A stretch of DNA of 14,889 nt from Tropicimonas sp047971885 (GCF_047971885.1 NZ_JBKEAE010000061.1:1-14889); one strand, 5' to 3'; positions 5,926 through 14,531 are shown, counted from the first letter of the stretch. Notes: generated by a model not told the origin, from the letters alone. Numbers and translations: made by a program.

Positions 5926-7020
5926 TCAACCGGGTGTGGGGAACACGATCCCGTTGCGCCGCGCCGCGCCCGCCCGGGTATCGGCGATGGCCTCGTTGAT
6001 CTGGTCGAGCCGCCAGCGCCCGGAGACCAGTTCGTCGAGCTTCAGCCGCCCCTGCCGGTAAAGCTCGACCATCCACGGGATATCGCGCGCCAGCACCGTA
6101 TCGCCCATCCGCGACCCGACGATTCCCTGTCCGAGCGCCGCCAGCATGACCGGCTCGTATTCGACCATCTGGCCGGAGTGGGGCATGCCGACCAGTACCG
6201 CCGTGCCGCGCTGCCCCAGATAACTCAGCGCGTTCCGGTAGGCGGGAAGGGATCCGGTGCAGATCAGCACCGCATCGGCCCCGCGCGGGGCTATTTCGCG
6301 CAACAGGTTCCACGGGGCGGGATCGGAAGCGAGTATCCCGTGCGTCGCTCCGAAGGCGCGCGCGTCGTCGAGCTTGGCCCGGGACATGTCGACCGCCACG
6401 ATACGTGCTGCCCCTGCGATGCGCGCACCCTGAATCGCGTTGAGCCCGACACCGCCGGCGCCGATCACCACCACCGTCTGGCCGGGGCGTATCCGCGCCG
6501 TATTGATCGCCGCGCCAACACCGGTGATGACCCCGCAGGACAGAAGGCAGGCGCTTTCGGCCGGGATCGTGTCGTCGATCTTCACCACCTGAGATGAGTG
6601 TACGGTAACTGCCTCGGCGAAGGCGCCGCAATTCATCGCCGCCAGCACCGGCTCGCCGGCACCGTCGCGCAGCGGGCCGGCGCCCGCATCCGCCACGGTC
6701 TCGCAATGGGCCGGGTGCCCCGAGGCGCAGTTGATGCAATGGTGGCAGGCACGGATCAGCGAGACCAGAACCCTGTCGCCCGGGGCGATGCCCCGAGCCT
6801 GCGCGCCGGCTGCCGTCACGCGGCCCACGCCCTCGTGGCCGTAGACGGCGGGAAGCTGCCCGCCCCAGCCACCGTCGGCAAACGAGATATCGGAATGGCA
6901 GACGGCAACCGCTTTCATCCGTACCTGAACCTCGTCGGGGCCGGGATCGGAAAGGTCCAGTCGTTCGATGGTCAGGGGCTGGCCGAAAGCCCGGCAAACG
7001 GCGGCGTGGATCTTGGTCAT
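5926..7020 (-). CDS. zinc-dependent alcohol dehydrogenase (MDR family)
   Basis: The product is a 364-residue medium-chain dehydrogenase that oxidises an alcohol to an aldehyde or ketone with NAD. Catalytic zinc ligands are visible at Cys41 (AVCHSD), His62 (GHEGVG) and Cys162 (LLSCGVITG). The structural-zinc cysteines are at 92, 95, 98 and 106. The nucleotide-binding loop GAGGVG is at 187-192, and Asp211 at the end of the second Rossmann strand indicates NAD rather than NADP. The CGVITG segment and overall length resemble class III (formaldehyde/S-hydroxymethyl-glutathione) and benzyl-alcohol-type enzymes, but the exact substrate is open. The ATG at 7020 was preferred, with GGAA about 7 nt upstream; an in-frame TTG at 7035 is the alternative. 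It lies 33 bp after the MFS gene and 49 bp before the enolase-superfamily gene. Confidence 0.93.
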   Translation of the reverse strand: MTKIHAAVCRAFGQPLTIERLDLSDPGPDEVQVRMKAVAVCHSDISFADGGWGGQLPAVYGHEGVGRVTAAGAQARGIAPGDRVLVSLIRACHHCINCASGHPAHCETVADAGAGPLRDGAGEPVLAAMNCGAFAEAVTVHSSQVVKIDDTIPAESACLLSCGVITGVGAAINTARIRPGQTVVVIGAGGVGLNAIQGARIAGAARIVAVDMSRAKLDDARAFGATHGILASDPAPWNLLREIAPRGADAVLICTGSLPAYRNALSYLGQRGTAVLVGMPHSGQMVEYEPVMLAALGQGIVGSRMGDTVLARDIPWMVELYRQGRLKLDELVSGRWRLDQINEAIADTRAGAARRNGIVFPTPG

Positions 7021-7053
7021 GTGCTGTTCCGGCAAGATGGCTTCCCGGCAGCC

Positions 7054-8301
7054 TCAATGCGGATCGGCGGTGCCCTCTCGCGCGCTGGCGACATAGAGCA
7101 GCACACAGGCGACCATTAACGCGGCGGCAAGCAGAAAAGCGAGCCCCGGCAGGTGGATGAACGCCCCGTCCCGTGTCGAGAGGTGGAACACCTGCGTCAT
7201 CACCAGCGGCGCGAGTATCGTCGCCAGCGAAATCGTCGAGGTTATCACACCCTGCAATTCGCCCTGCGAATCGTCGCTCACCCGCGAGGACATCACCCCC
7301 TGCAACGCCGGCACGGCGAGCGAGCCGAGCGCCGACAGCGGGGTGAGGACCATGGCGAGCCTGCCCGATGTGATGAAACCCAGCAGGGTCAGGATCAGCA
7401 CCTCGTAACAAAGCCCGAACAGGATGGTTCCGTTTTCGCCGAGATGGCGCAGGAAGGGGCGGACCAGACCGGCCTGAACGATGGTGAACCCGACACCGAA
7501 CAGCGCAAGCGAAAGCCCGACCATGGGCGTGTCCCAGCCGAAACGGACTGGCGTGAAGAAAGCCCAGATCGCCGGATAGACGTAAAGCGCGAATTCATAG
7601 ATCGCGAGCACGACCAGAAGCCGCCCGACACCAGGCAACCTGCCGATATGCGATATCGCCGCAAAGGGGTTGGCGCGTGTCCATGCAAAGGGCCGCCGCA
7701 TTGCGGCGGTCACGGTTTCGGGCAGCGCGATCCAGCCGAGTGCCAGGTTGGTCAGCGCCAGCAGCGCCGCCGCATAGAACGGCGCACGCGGCCCGAACGC
7801 CCCCAGCACCCCGCCCAGCAGCGGCCCCAGCACGAATCCCACGCCATAGGCGGCATGGGTCAGCGCGAAACGCGACGCCTTGTCCCCCGGGCGCGATATA
7901 TCGGCGACACAGGCCATGGCGGTGGCGTGAGTTGCAGCAAGAATGCCGCCGGCAATCCGCGCCGCCAAAAGCAGCCAGATCGTATACGCAACCGCCATGA
8001 CAAGATAATCCGCGGCGATGATCGCCAGCGAGATCAGCAATACCGGGCGGCGGCCGACCGAATCCGACAGCACACCCAGCACCGGCCCGAACAGGAACTG
8101 CATCACCGCGAATGCAGTCGCAAGGATGCCGCCCCAGACGGCCGCATCGGCCAGCGTGCCGCCGTTCACCTGCCGGATCAGGTCGGGCATGACCGGCAGG
8201 ATCAGCCCGATCCCCAGTGCGTCGATCGCCAGCGTCGCCAGGATGAAGACCATCGACAGCCTGCCGGCCGCCGGGCGTGGCATCGGGGCGGACCGGCTCA
8301 C
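7054..8301 (-). CDS. MFS transporter, TetA-like drug/metabolite antiporter type
   Basis: The product is 415 residues with about 12 hydrophobic segments, matching the 12-helix major facilitator fold in the inner membrane. The first helix contains DALGIGLILPVMPDL, typical of the TetA (TCR) drug:H+ antiporter branch. Motif A between helices 2 and 3 is GVLSDSVGRRPVLL (about 76-89). TetA-like sequences are often annotated as tetracycline efflux. Within a catabolic cluster it may instead move the pathway's substrate or a toxic intermediate. The GTG at 8301, 9 bp after the upstream stop, was taken as the start; an ATG at 8283 removes six residues. Neither has a convincing ribosome-binding site, so translation may be coupled to the preceding gene. 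Confidence 0.9.
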   Translation of the reverse strand: MSRSAPMPRPAAGRLSMVFILATLAIDALGIGLILPVMPDLIRQVNGGTLADAAVWGGILATAFAVMQFLFGPVLGVLSDSVGRRPVLLISLAIIAADYLVMAVAYTIWLLLAARIAGGILAATHATAMACVADISRPGDKASRFALTHAAYGVGFVLGPLLGGVLGAFGPRAPFYAAALLALTNLALGWIALPETVTAAMRRPFAWTRANPFAAISHIGRLPGVGRLLVVLAIYEFALYVYPAIWAFFTPVRFGWDTPMVGLSLALFGVGFTIVQAGLVRPFLRHLGENGTILFGLCYEVLILTLLGFITSGRLAMVLTPLSALGSLAVPALQGVMSSRVSDDSQGELQGVITSTISLATILAPLVMTQVFHLSTRDGAFIHLPGLAFLLAAALMVACVLLYVASAREGTADPH

Positions 8302-8310
8302 CGGCGCCGG

Positions 8311-9099
8311 TCAGACATGGCCGATGCGGGCAAGGAAGGCCGCAAGGATCCCGGCATATTCATCGGGCTTTTCGATGTTGGCCATGTGCCCGGCCCCGCG
8401 AATCAGGCGGAATTCCGCCCCCTTGATCAGGTCGGCGGTCTCGCGCACCAGATCGGGCGGGGTAGAGCCGTCGCGGTCGGCGGCGATGGCCAGCGTCGGC
8501 AGGCTCAGGCCCGCGGTCGGGGTATAGAAATCGGTGCCGGCGATCGCGGCGCAGGTGCCGGCGTAGCCCCCGACCGGCTGGCGGATTACCATGTTGCGCC
8601 AGCCATGATATTCGGCCGTTTCCCGGAAGGCGGGGGTGAACCACTTCTCCATGATCCCGTCGGCCAGCGCCTCGATACCACCGGCACGCAGCTCGGCGAT
8701 CCGGGTCCGCCAGGTTTCGGCGGTGCCGATCCTGGCGGCGGTGTTCGACAGGACCATCGCCCGCACCTGATCGAGCCGCTTGACCGCGAGCCCCTGCGCT
8801 ACCATGCCACCGACCGAAAGCCCGACGAACACCGCATCGCAAACGCCGATCCGGTCGAGCAGGGTTTCGACATCGCGCACCATCGCACCCATCGAATAGG
8901 GACCGGGCGGACAGGACGAAAGCCCGTGGCCACGCATGTCGTAGCGGATGAACCGCAACCCGGCGGGCAACCGCTCCAGCATCTTGTCCCAGATACGCAG
9001 ATCGGTGCCCAGAGCATTGGCGAAGACGACGGGTGCACCGTCCGGCGCGCCGTCCTCGCGCCAGTGGAGAGCCACATCGCCGAGATCGGCCATTTGCAT
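8311..9099 (-). CDS. pcaD: 3-oxoadipate enol-lactonase-like alpha/beta hydrolase
   Basis: The product is 262 residues and resembles PcaD, which opens 3-oxoadipate enol-lactone in the protocatechuate/catechol branch of the beta-ketoadipate pathway. The oxyanion region NALGTDLRIWD is at 28-38, followed by YDMRGHG at 53-59. The nucleophile elbow GLSVGG carries Ser95. Asp208 or Asp210 (AADRDGST) and His238 (GAGHMANIEKP) complete the triad. No other pca gene lies in the window, so it may act on a different lactone or ester here. AGGGAG lies 8 nt before this ATG, inside the end of the preceding dehydratase gene. A GTG one codon earlier (9102) is also possible. The gap to the upstream stop is only 4 nt, and the MFS gene follows after 9 nt. 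Confidence 0.85.
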   Translation of the reverse strand: MQMADLGDVALHWREDGAPDGAPVVFANALGTDLRIWDKMLERLPAGLRFIRYDMRGHGLSSCPPGPYSMGAMVRDVETLLDRIGVCDAVFVGLSVGGMVAQGLAVKRLDQVRAMVLSNTAARIGTAETWRTRIAELRAGGIEALADGIMEKWFTPAFRETAEYHGWRNMVIRQPVGGYAGTCAAIAGTDFYTPTAGLSLPTLAIAADRDGSTPPDLVRETADLIKGAEFRLIRGAGHMANIEKPDEYAGILAAFLARIGHV

Positions 9100-9103
9100 C
9101 ACG

Positions 9104-10090
9104 CTATCTCCCTGTTGGCGGCAGATCCGCGTAACGCTCCAGCGCGGTGCGGAACAATGCGGGGTCGGCGTTGCCGCCCGAGGCGATGGCGATCACCGGG
9201 CCGGGGGCAAGCGCCTCGCCATGGAACAACGCCGCAGCCAGCGCCACCGCGCCGCCGGGTTCCAGCACGATCTTCAGCCGCAGGAAGGCAAGCGCCATGG
9301 CGCGCAGGCACTCCTCGTCGCTGACGGCAAGGCCGGGGCCGCAAAGCTGCTGCATGATCGGAAAGGTCAGCTTTCCGGGGGCCGGCGTCAGGATCGCGTC
9401 GCAGACCGATCCCGTCAGGCGCGCATTCGACAGCCGCTCCCCCGCCGCCAGCGAGCGGGCGACATCGTCGAACCCGGCCGGCTCAACCGGGCGGACCGCC
9501 ATCATCGGTGCGCGATGCTCCAGTGCAAGCGCCACGCCCGCCGTCAATCCGCCGCCGCCACAACAGGTCAGCACCGTCGCCCGCCCGATATCCCGTTCGG
9601 CGGCCTGAACCGCGATCTCCAGCCCGCAGGTCCCCTGCCCCGCGATCACCAGCGGCTCGTCGAAGGGTCTGATCAGCGTCAGGCCACGCTCTGCCGCCAG
9701 CCGCGCGCCAAGCGCGTCCCGATCCTCGCTCAGACGATCGTAGGTGACGACCTCGGCCCCGAGCGCGGCCGTATTGACAAGCTTCAGCGCCGGCGCATCC
9801 GACGGCATCACGACGGCGCAGGGCAGGCCGCGCAGTCGGGCGGCCAGTGCGACCCCCTGCCCATGATTGCCCGAGGAATAGGCGATCACCCCGCGCGTGT
9901 CTCCGGGCAGCATGGAAACGGCAGCCCAGGCGCCGCGAAACTTGAACGATCCGGTCAGTTGCAGACATTCGGCCTTTACCCAGACCGGGCGGCCGGCAAT
10001 CTCGTCGAGAAAGGGCGAGTTCAGGAAAGGCGTGATCGGTGCACGGCCGGCAAGCCGCGCGGCGGCGGTCTCGATCTCGTAGATGTTCAC
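9104..10090 (-). CDS. threonine/serine dehydratase-like PLP enzyme
   Basis: The product is a 328-residue fold-type II pyridoxal-phosphate enzyme that would eliminate water and ammonia from a hydroxy-amino acid or racemise it. TGSFKFRGA carries the Schiff-base Lys50. SSGNHGQG (72-79) is the substrate loop, CCGGGGLTAG is the phosphate-binding glycine loop, and SGGN near the C-terminus closes the cofactor ring site. There is no C-terminal ACT regulatory domain, so it resembles catabolic rather than isoleucine-feedback-inhibited threonine deaminase. Related enzymes include serine racemase, hydroxyaspartate dehydratase and the EutB ectoine enzyme, and sequence alone does not separate them. The start is a GTG whose bases overlap the upstream stop (GTGA, 10087-10090), indicating coupled translation. 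Confidence 0.9.
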   Translation of the reverse strand: MNIYEIETAAARLAGRAPITPFLNSPFLDEIAGRPVWVKAECLQLTGSFKFRGAWAAVSMLPGDTRGVIAYSSGNHGQGVALAARLRGLPCAVVMPSDAPALKLVNTAALGAEVVTYDRLSEDRDALGARLAAERGLTLIRPFDEPLVIAGQGTCGLEIAVQAAERDIGRATVLTCCGGGGLTAGVALALEHRAPMMAVRPVEPAGFDDVARSLAAGERLSNARLTGSVCDAILTPAPGKLTFPIMQQLCGPGLAVSDEECLRAMALAFLRLKIVLEPGGAVALAAALFHGEALAPGPVIAIASGGNADPALFRTALERYADLPPTGR

Positions 10091-10926
10091 GCAACGCGCT
10101 CCAGATATCGGGCAATCGCGCCGACGGCTCCGGGTTCGTCCAGAAAGGGCACATGCCCGCGGTCGGGAATGTCGGCGCGGATCATGTCCGGTCTGCGGCG
10201 CTGCATTTCGCCTGCGGTCTCCGCGCTCAGGATATCCGAGTTCGCCCCGCGGACAAGCGCCAGCGGAACCGGTGCCAGCGCATCGAACAGCGGCCAGACA
10301 TCGGGCAGCCTGCCGTCGTCGGTCGCCTGTTCCTGCAACGCCTGCCGCAACGCCGGGTCATAGCGCAGATCGAGCCCGCCGGACGTTTCGATCCACAGCG
10401 CACGCGCATGGCGAAGCCAGGTTTCGCGCGGAACATTGCGGAAGCGCGGCGCCATCGCTTCGGGCAGCCTGTCGGCGGCATCCTCGTAACTGGAATAGTC
10501 CGGCCTTCGGCCGATATAGCCCATGATGCCGGCCAGGCCAGTGGGTTCGACCGCCGGGCCGATATCGTTGAAGATCACCCCGGCGAGACGGCCGGCATGC
10601 TCGGCCGCCAGCAGCATCGCGATCAGGCCGCCGCGCGAGGTGCCGAGGATCGACACCCTGCCAAGCCCGAGATGATCGAGCAGCGCAAGCGTGTCGCGCC
10701 CCTCGCGAAGCAGGTTGTAATTGTGGAAATCGGGGTCGAAATCGGATTGCCCCCGGCCACGGCTGTCGAGGCGGATGATCCTCGCGACACCGGCAAAACG
10801 CTCCGTCACGGCATCGAAATCGGCCATGTTCCGGCTGAGCCCCGCCAGACAAAGCACCGGATGACCGCTGCCCCTGTCATCGAATGCCAGCCGCAACCCG
10901 TCGTCGGTGGTGAAGGAGCCGGTCAT
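10087..10926 (-). CDS. alpha/beta fold hydrolase
   Basis: The product is a 279-residue serine hydrolase. It begins MTGSFTTDDGLRLAF and carries RLDSRGRGQSD at 52-62. The nucleophile elbow GTSRGG has Ser97. The acid is probably Asp231 in GANSDIL, and the base is His258 in DRGHVPF. GTSRGG in place of GHSMGG, together with SRGRG, places it near the lactonase/esterase and haloalkane-hydrolase-like branch, but substrate cannot be assigned. The start at 10926 shares bases with the stop of the dehalogenase gene (ATGA, 10923-10926). A longer frame to 11106 would overlap the dehalogenase by 180 bp and lacks family resemblance, so it was rejected. It is the second gene of the cluster and also overlaps the third gene by 4 nt. 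Confidence 0.92.
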   Translation of the reverse strand: MTGSFTTDDGLRLAFDDRGSGHPVLCLAGLSRNMADFDAVTERFAGVARIIRLDSRGRGQSDFDPDFHNYNLLREGRDTLALLDHLGLGRVSILGTSRGGLIAMLLAAEHAGRLAGVIFNDIGPAVEPTGLAGIMGYIGRRPDYSSYEDAADRLPEAMAPRFRNVPRETWLRHARALWIETSGGLDLRYDPALRQALQEQATDDGRLPDVWPLFDALAPVPLALVRGANSDILSAETAGEMQRRRPDMIRADIPDRGHVPFLDEPGAVGAIARYLERVA

Positions 10927-11609
10927 TCCGCCAGGGCCAGTTCGGGTATCGCACGAAGATCGTGCAACACATGGCTCGGGGCCCAGGGCAGACGGTCGCG
11001 CGGCGCCCCGGTCCGGTTGACCCAGGCCGAGGTGAAACCGAAACCCGCCGCGCCGGCGGCATCCCATCCGTTCGCCGAGACGAAAAGTACCTCGGACGGC
11101 GCACAACCGAAATGCTCGCCGACCAGCCCGTAGACCCGGGAATGGGGCTTGAAGACACCCACGTCCTCGACGCTCAGCACGACATCGAGGCAGGGGCCGA
11201 TACCGGCCGAGGTTACGGCTGCAAGCAGCATCTCGGGAGAACCGTTCGACAGGATCGCGGTCTGCATGCCACCCGCCTTCAGGGTCTCTAGAACGGGCGG
11301 CACCTCGGGATAGGCGTCCAGCTCGTGATAGAGCGCCAGCAGCCGTGCCCGCAGCGCGGAATCCGAGAGCCCCTGAACCTCAAGCGCAAAATCGAGCGCG
11401 TCGGTCGTCACCTTCCAGAAATCGGCGTGTTCACCGGCGATGGACCGCAGCCAGGAATACTGAAGCTGCTTTTCCCGCCACAGGGCTGCAAGATCCTGCC
11501 AATGCGTGGCCAGCATCGCGCCACCGGGCTCATCCGAGGCACGGCGCGCGGCGGCGGCCACGTCGAACAACGTACCGTAGGCATCGAAAACTGCGACGGT
11601 GAATCCCAT
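10923..11609 (-). CDS. haloacid dehalogenase, type II ((S)-2-haloacid dehalogenase)
   Basis: The product is 228 residues of the HAD superfamily. Members hydrolyse (S)-2-haloalkanoic acids to (R)-2-hydroxy acids through an aspartyl ester. Compared from memory with Pseudomonas L-DEX, all the key residues appear kept: Asp9 and Thr13 in FDAYGTLFD, Arg45 in ALWREKQLQYSWLR, Ser121-Asn122 in LSNGS, Lys154 and Tyr160 in FKPHSRVY, and Ser178, Asn180 and Asp183 in VSANGWDAAGA. That set is stricter than generic HAD phosphatases need and favours true dehalogenation. A textbook AGGAGGG ribosome-binding site stands 4-5 nt before the ATG, the strongest in the cluster, fitting its place as first gene. It overlaps the next gene by 4 nt. 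A palindrome lies 23 nt upstream of the start. Confidence 0.93.
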   Translation of the reverse strand: MGFTVAVFDAYGTLFDVAAAARRASDEPGGAMLATHWQDLAALWREKQLQYSWLRSIAGEHADFWKVTTDALDFALEVQGLSDSALRARLLALYHELDAYPEVPPVLETLKAGGMQTAILSNGSPEMLLAAVTSAGIGPCLDVVLSVEDVGVFKPHSRVYGLVGEHFGCAPSEVLFVSANGWDAAGAAGFGFTSAWVNRTGAPRDRLPWAPSHVLHDLRAIPELALAE

Positions 11610-11631
11610 GAACCCCTCCTAGGCGCCGACA

Positions 11632-11645
11632 CTTGCATGTGCAAG
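11632..11645. promoter_or_regulatory. inverted repeat, candidate operator of the catabolic cluster
   Basis: CTTGCA and TGCAAG form 6-bp perfect inverted arms around a 2-bp spacer (TG). It lies between the divergent dehalogenase operon and the VOC gene, 23 nt upstream of the dehalogenase start. Its size and position suit a dimeric repressor, for example of LacI or GntR type. No matching regulator gene is in the window, and I could not place a convincing -35/-10 pair around it. Confidence 0.4.
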
Positions 11646-11755
11646 CGGGGATGAAAAAGCCCGAATTGCCGCACCGCTGCGCGGTGGCGTCCAATGGTGC
11701 ATCCGCACATTGGGCGTATCATCGGGCCGACTCGACCTCGAACGGGAGAAAAGGG

Positions 11756-12217
11756 ATGAGCATCAATCACGGTATCGTCTGGTGGAGCGAACTGATGACC
11801 AACGACCCGGCCAGGGCGATCGAATACTACACCTCGGTCTGCGGCTGGAGCTTCGAGTCACTGCCGATGGACGAGGGCAGCTATCATGTCGCCATCGCCC
11901 ACGGCCGGCCCGTCGCCGGGATCACCGACATGAAAAGCGCCGATGGTGTGGACGATGTTCCCTCGCAATGGTTCACCTATGTCGCCGTCGACGATGTGGA
12001 CGATGCCATGAAGGAAACCCGGCGGTCGGGTGGTGCGGTATTGCGCAAACCCTTCGACGTGCCGGAAGTGGGTCGCATCGCCATTGCGCGCGATCCGGCC
12101 GGCGCGGTGATCGGCCTCATCCATCCGGTCTTTCCCACCGACGAGCTTGTCGCGGCAGACCCCGGGATTACCGATGCCGAAGCCCTGCCGGATGACGACG
12201 ACAATTTCCCGGTGTGA
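11756..12217 (+). CDS. VOC family protein (glyoxalase/bleomycin resistance fold)
   Basis: The product is 153 residues and cytoplasmic. The start MSINHGIVWWSELMTNDPARAIEYYTSVCGW is the first beta-alpha-beta module of the vicinal-oxygen-chelate fold (ELMTNDPARAIEYY, then GW). A second module covers residues ~75-123 (FTYVAVDDVDDAMKE, then RDPAGAVIGL). Potential metal-site residues are not clear enough to assign an enzyme activity. Members range from glyoxalases and dioxygenases to antibiotic-binding proteins. The C-terminus is very acidic (ALPDDDDNF). GGGAGAAAAGGG precedes the ATG at 11756; a longer frame from 11633 was rejected because it would cover the intergenic promoter region. It is divergent from the catabolic operon and convergent with rplT. 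Confidence 0.9.
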   Translation: MSINHGIVWWSELMTNDPARAIEYYTSVCGWSFESLPMDEGSYHVAIAHGRPVAGITDMKSADGVDDVPSQWFTYVAVDDVDDAMKETRRSGGAVLRKPFDVPEVGRIAIARDPAGAVIGLIHPVFPTDELVAADPGITDAEALPDDDDNFPV

Positions 12218-12310
12218 TACCTGCGGCATTGACCAATGAACACACTCGCCGCCGAAAGCCCGCGATGGGCCCGTTGCAACATCCACAGGCGCACCGGTAG
12301 CCGGGCATGA

Positions 12311-12345
12311 AAAACCCGCGGCCGCCCTTCGGCTCCGCGGGTTTT
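12311..12345. terminator. bidirectional intrinsic terminator between VOC gene and rplT
   Basis: AAAACCCGCGG and CCGCGGGTTTT form an 11-bp perfect stem around a 13-nt loop. The A-tract on one side and T-tract on the other let it work in both directions. It lies about 94 bp after the VOC stop codon and 24 bp after the rplT stop on the opposite strand. Confidence 0.88.
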
Positions 12346-12368
12346 CCGGATAGCTGTTACCGGTCGGC

Positions 12369-12731
12369 TCAGGCGAGCGCGGCCCTGGCCTTGTCCACGA
12401 TGGTGCCGAAGGCTTCGGGTTCGTGCACGGCCAGATCGGCCAGCACCTTGCGGTCGACCTCGATGCCGGCCTTTGACAGGCCGTTGATGAAACGCGAATA
12501 GGTCAGCGCCTCGTCATGGGCACGCACGGCGGCATTGATTCGCTGAATCCACAGGGCGCGGAACTGCCGCTTGCGGGCCTTGCGGTCGCGGGTCGCGTAC
12601 TGATTGGCCTTGTCGACGGCCTGGGTTGCGGTCTTGAAGTTCGTCGACCGGCGGCCATAATAGCCTTTCGCGGCTTTCAGGACCTTCTTGTGCCGGGCGT
12701 GGGTGACGGTTCCGCCTTTGACTCGGGACAT
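12369..12731 (-). CDS. rplT: 50S ribosomal protein L20
   Basis: L20 is an early-assembly protein of the large subunit that binds 23S rRNA. The product is 120 residues, the normal length. It begins MSRVKGGTVTHARHKKVLK and carries the characteristic AKGYYGRRST at about 21-30, RDRKARKRQFRALWIQRINAA at about 48-68 and the C-terminal SRFINGLSKAGIEVDRKVLADLA. It follows rpmI by 13 bp and ends just before the bidirectional terminator, so rpmI-rplT form a compact operon. infC, often first in this operon in other bacteria, is not here. pheS, which frequently follows rplT in related genomes, is also absent; a divergently oriented VOC gene and the catabolic cluster follow instead. Confidence 0.97.
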   Translation of the reverse strand: MSRVKGGTVTHARHKKVLKAAKGYYGRRSTNFKTATQAVDKANQYATRDRKARKRQFRALWIQRINAAVRAHDEALTYSRFINGLSKAGIEVDRKVLADLAVHEPEAFGTIVDKARAALA

Positions 12732-12744
12732 ATCTCAGGTCTCC

Positions 12745-12945
12745 TCAGCGCGCGTAGGGCATGTATTTCTTGACGATCTTCGTGTCCGCATCGGACAGGA
12801 TCGTCGTACCGCGTGCGTTGCGGATGAACTTGGTTGTGCGTTTGATCATGCCGTGGCGCTTGCCGGCCTGGGCGGTCTTGATCTTGCCGGTGGCGGTCAC
12901 CTTGAACCGTTTCTTGGCCCCGGACTTGGTCTTCATCTTGGGCAT
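12745..12945 (-). CDS. rpmI: 50S ribosomal protein L35
   Basis: L35 is a small, very basic large-subunit protein. The product is 66 residues, beginning MPKMKTKSGAKKRFK and containing KRHGMIKRTTKFIRNARG, with a C-terminal KKYMPYAR, all as in the family. An AAGGAG ribosome-binding site lies about 7 nt before the ATG. The gene follows pyk on the same strand but is separated from it by pyk's own terminator, so it should have its own promoter, for which a candidate lies at 13025-13053. It is co-transcribed with rplT. Confidence 0.97.
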   Translation of the reverse strand: MPKMKTKSGAKKRFKVTATGKIKTAQAGKRHGMIKRTTKFIRNARGTTILSDADTKIVKKYMPYAR

Positions 12946-13024
12946 TTGCCAGCTCCTTCATTGGATTGGTCGTTCCGTCCCGGCAGGCATGCCACTTTTG
13001 GCCCGCCGGGCGGCAGAAGCCGCG

Positions 13025-13053
13025 CGTATAGAAGCAACCTCGCGCGGGCGCAA
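13025..13053 (-). promoter_or_regulatory. candidate sigma-70 promoter for rpmI-rplT
   Basis: On the minus strand TTGCGC (13053-13048) and TATACG (13030-13025) are 17 bp apart. Transcription would start near 13018, giving a leader of about 70 nt before rpmI. It sits just downstream of the pyk terminator, where an independent promoter is needed. Motif-based prediction. Confidence 0.4.
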
Positions 13054-13055
13054 GC

Positions 13056-13078
13056 GAAAACCCCCGGTTCCCGGGGGT
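13056..13078 (-). terminator. intrinsic terminator of pyk
   Basis: Directly after the pyk stop codon, the minus strand reads an 8-bp perfect stem (ACCCCCGG with CCGGGGGT) around a 3-nt loop, followed by a short T-run whose first T also closes the stem. This is a classical Rho-independent terminator insulating pyk from rpmI. Confidence 0.85.
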
Positions 13079-13082
13079 CGGC

Positions 13083-14531
<1,449 letters not shown>

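Noticed and set aside
4188..5999. 603-codon plus-strand open frame
   Set aside because: It lies antisense to the enolase-superfamily gene, whose motifs are clear. Its Arg/Pro/Gly-rich translation has no family signature and arises from high GC content.
5873..7411. 512-codon minus-strand open frame overlapping the alcohol dehydrogenase
   Set aside because: It is a shifted-frame shadow of the dehydrogenase, whose zinc and NAD motifs are intact in the other frame.
7054..8301. Tetracycline resistance gene
   Set aside because: The MFS protein is TetA-like in its first helix and motif A, but its place inside a catabolic operon and the breadth of the family do not support a drug-specific call.
7153..9324. 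723-codon plus-strand open frame
   Set aside because: It is antisense to the MFS and enol-lactonase genes. The composition is dominated by Arg, Gln, His, Gly and Pro with no domain resemblance.
10927..11106. 60-residue N-terminal extension of the second cluster hydrolase
   Set aside because: It would overlap the dehalogenase by 180 bp, is Arg/Gly-rich and unlike family N-termini. The ATGA junction start fits better.
11672..11686. CACCGC-TGC-GCGGTG hairpin in the divergent gap, considered as a terminator or attenuator
   Set aside because: The stem is only 6 bp and no T-tract follows directly on either strand. Chance occurrence in GC-rich DNA is likely.
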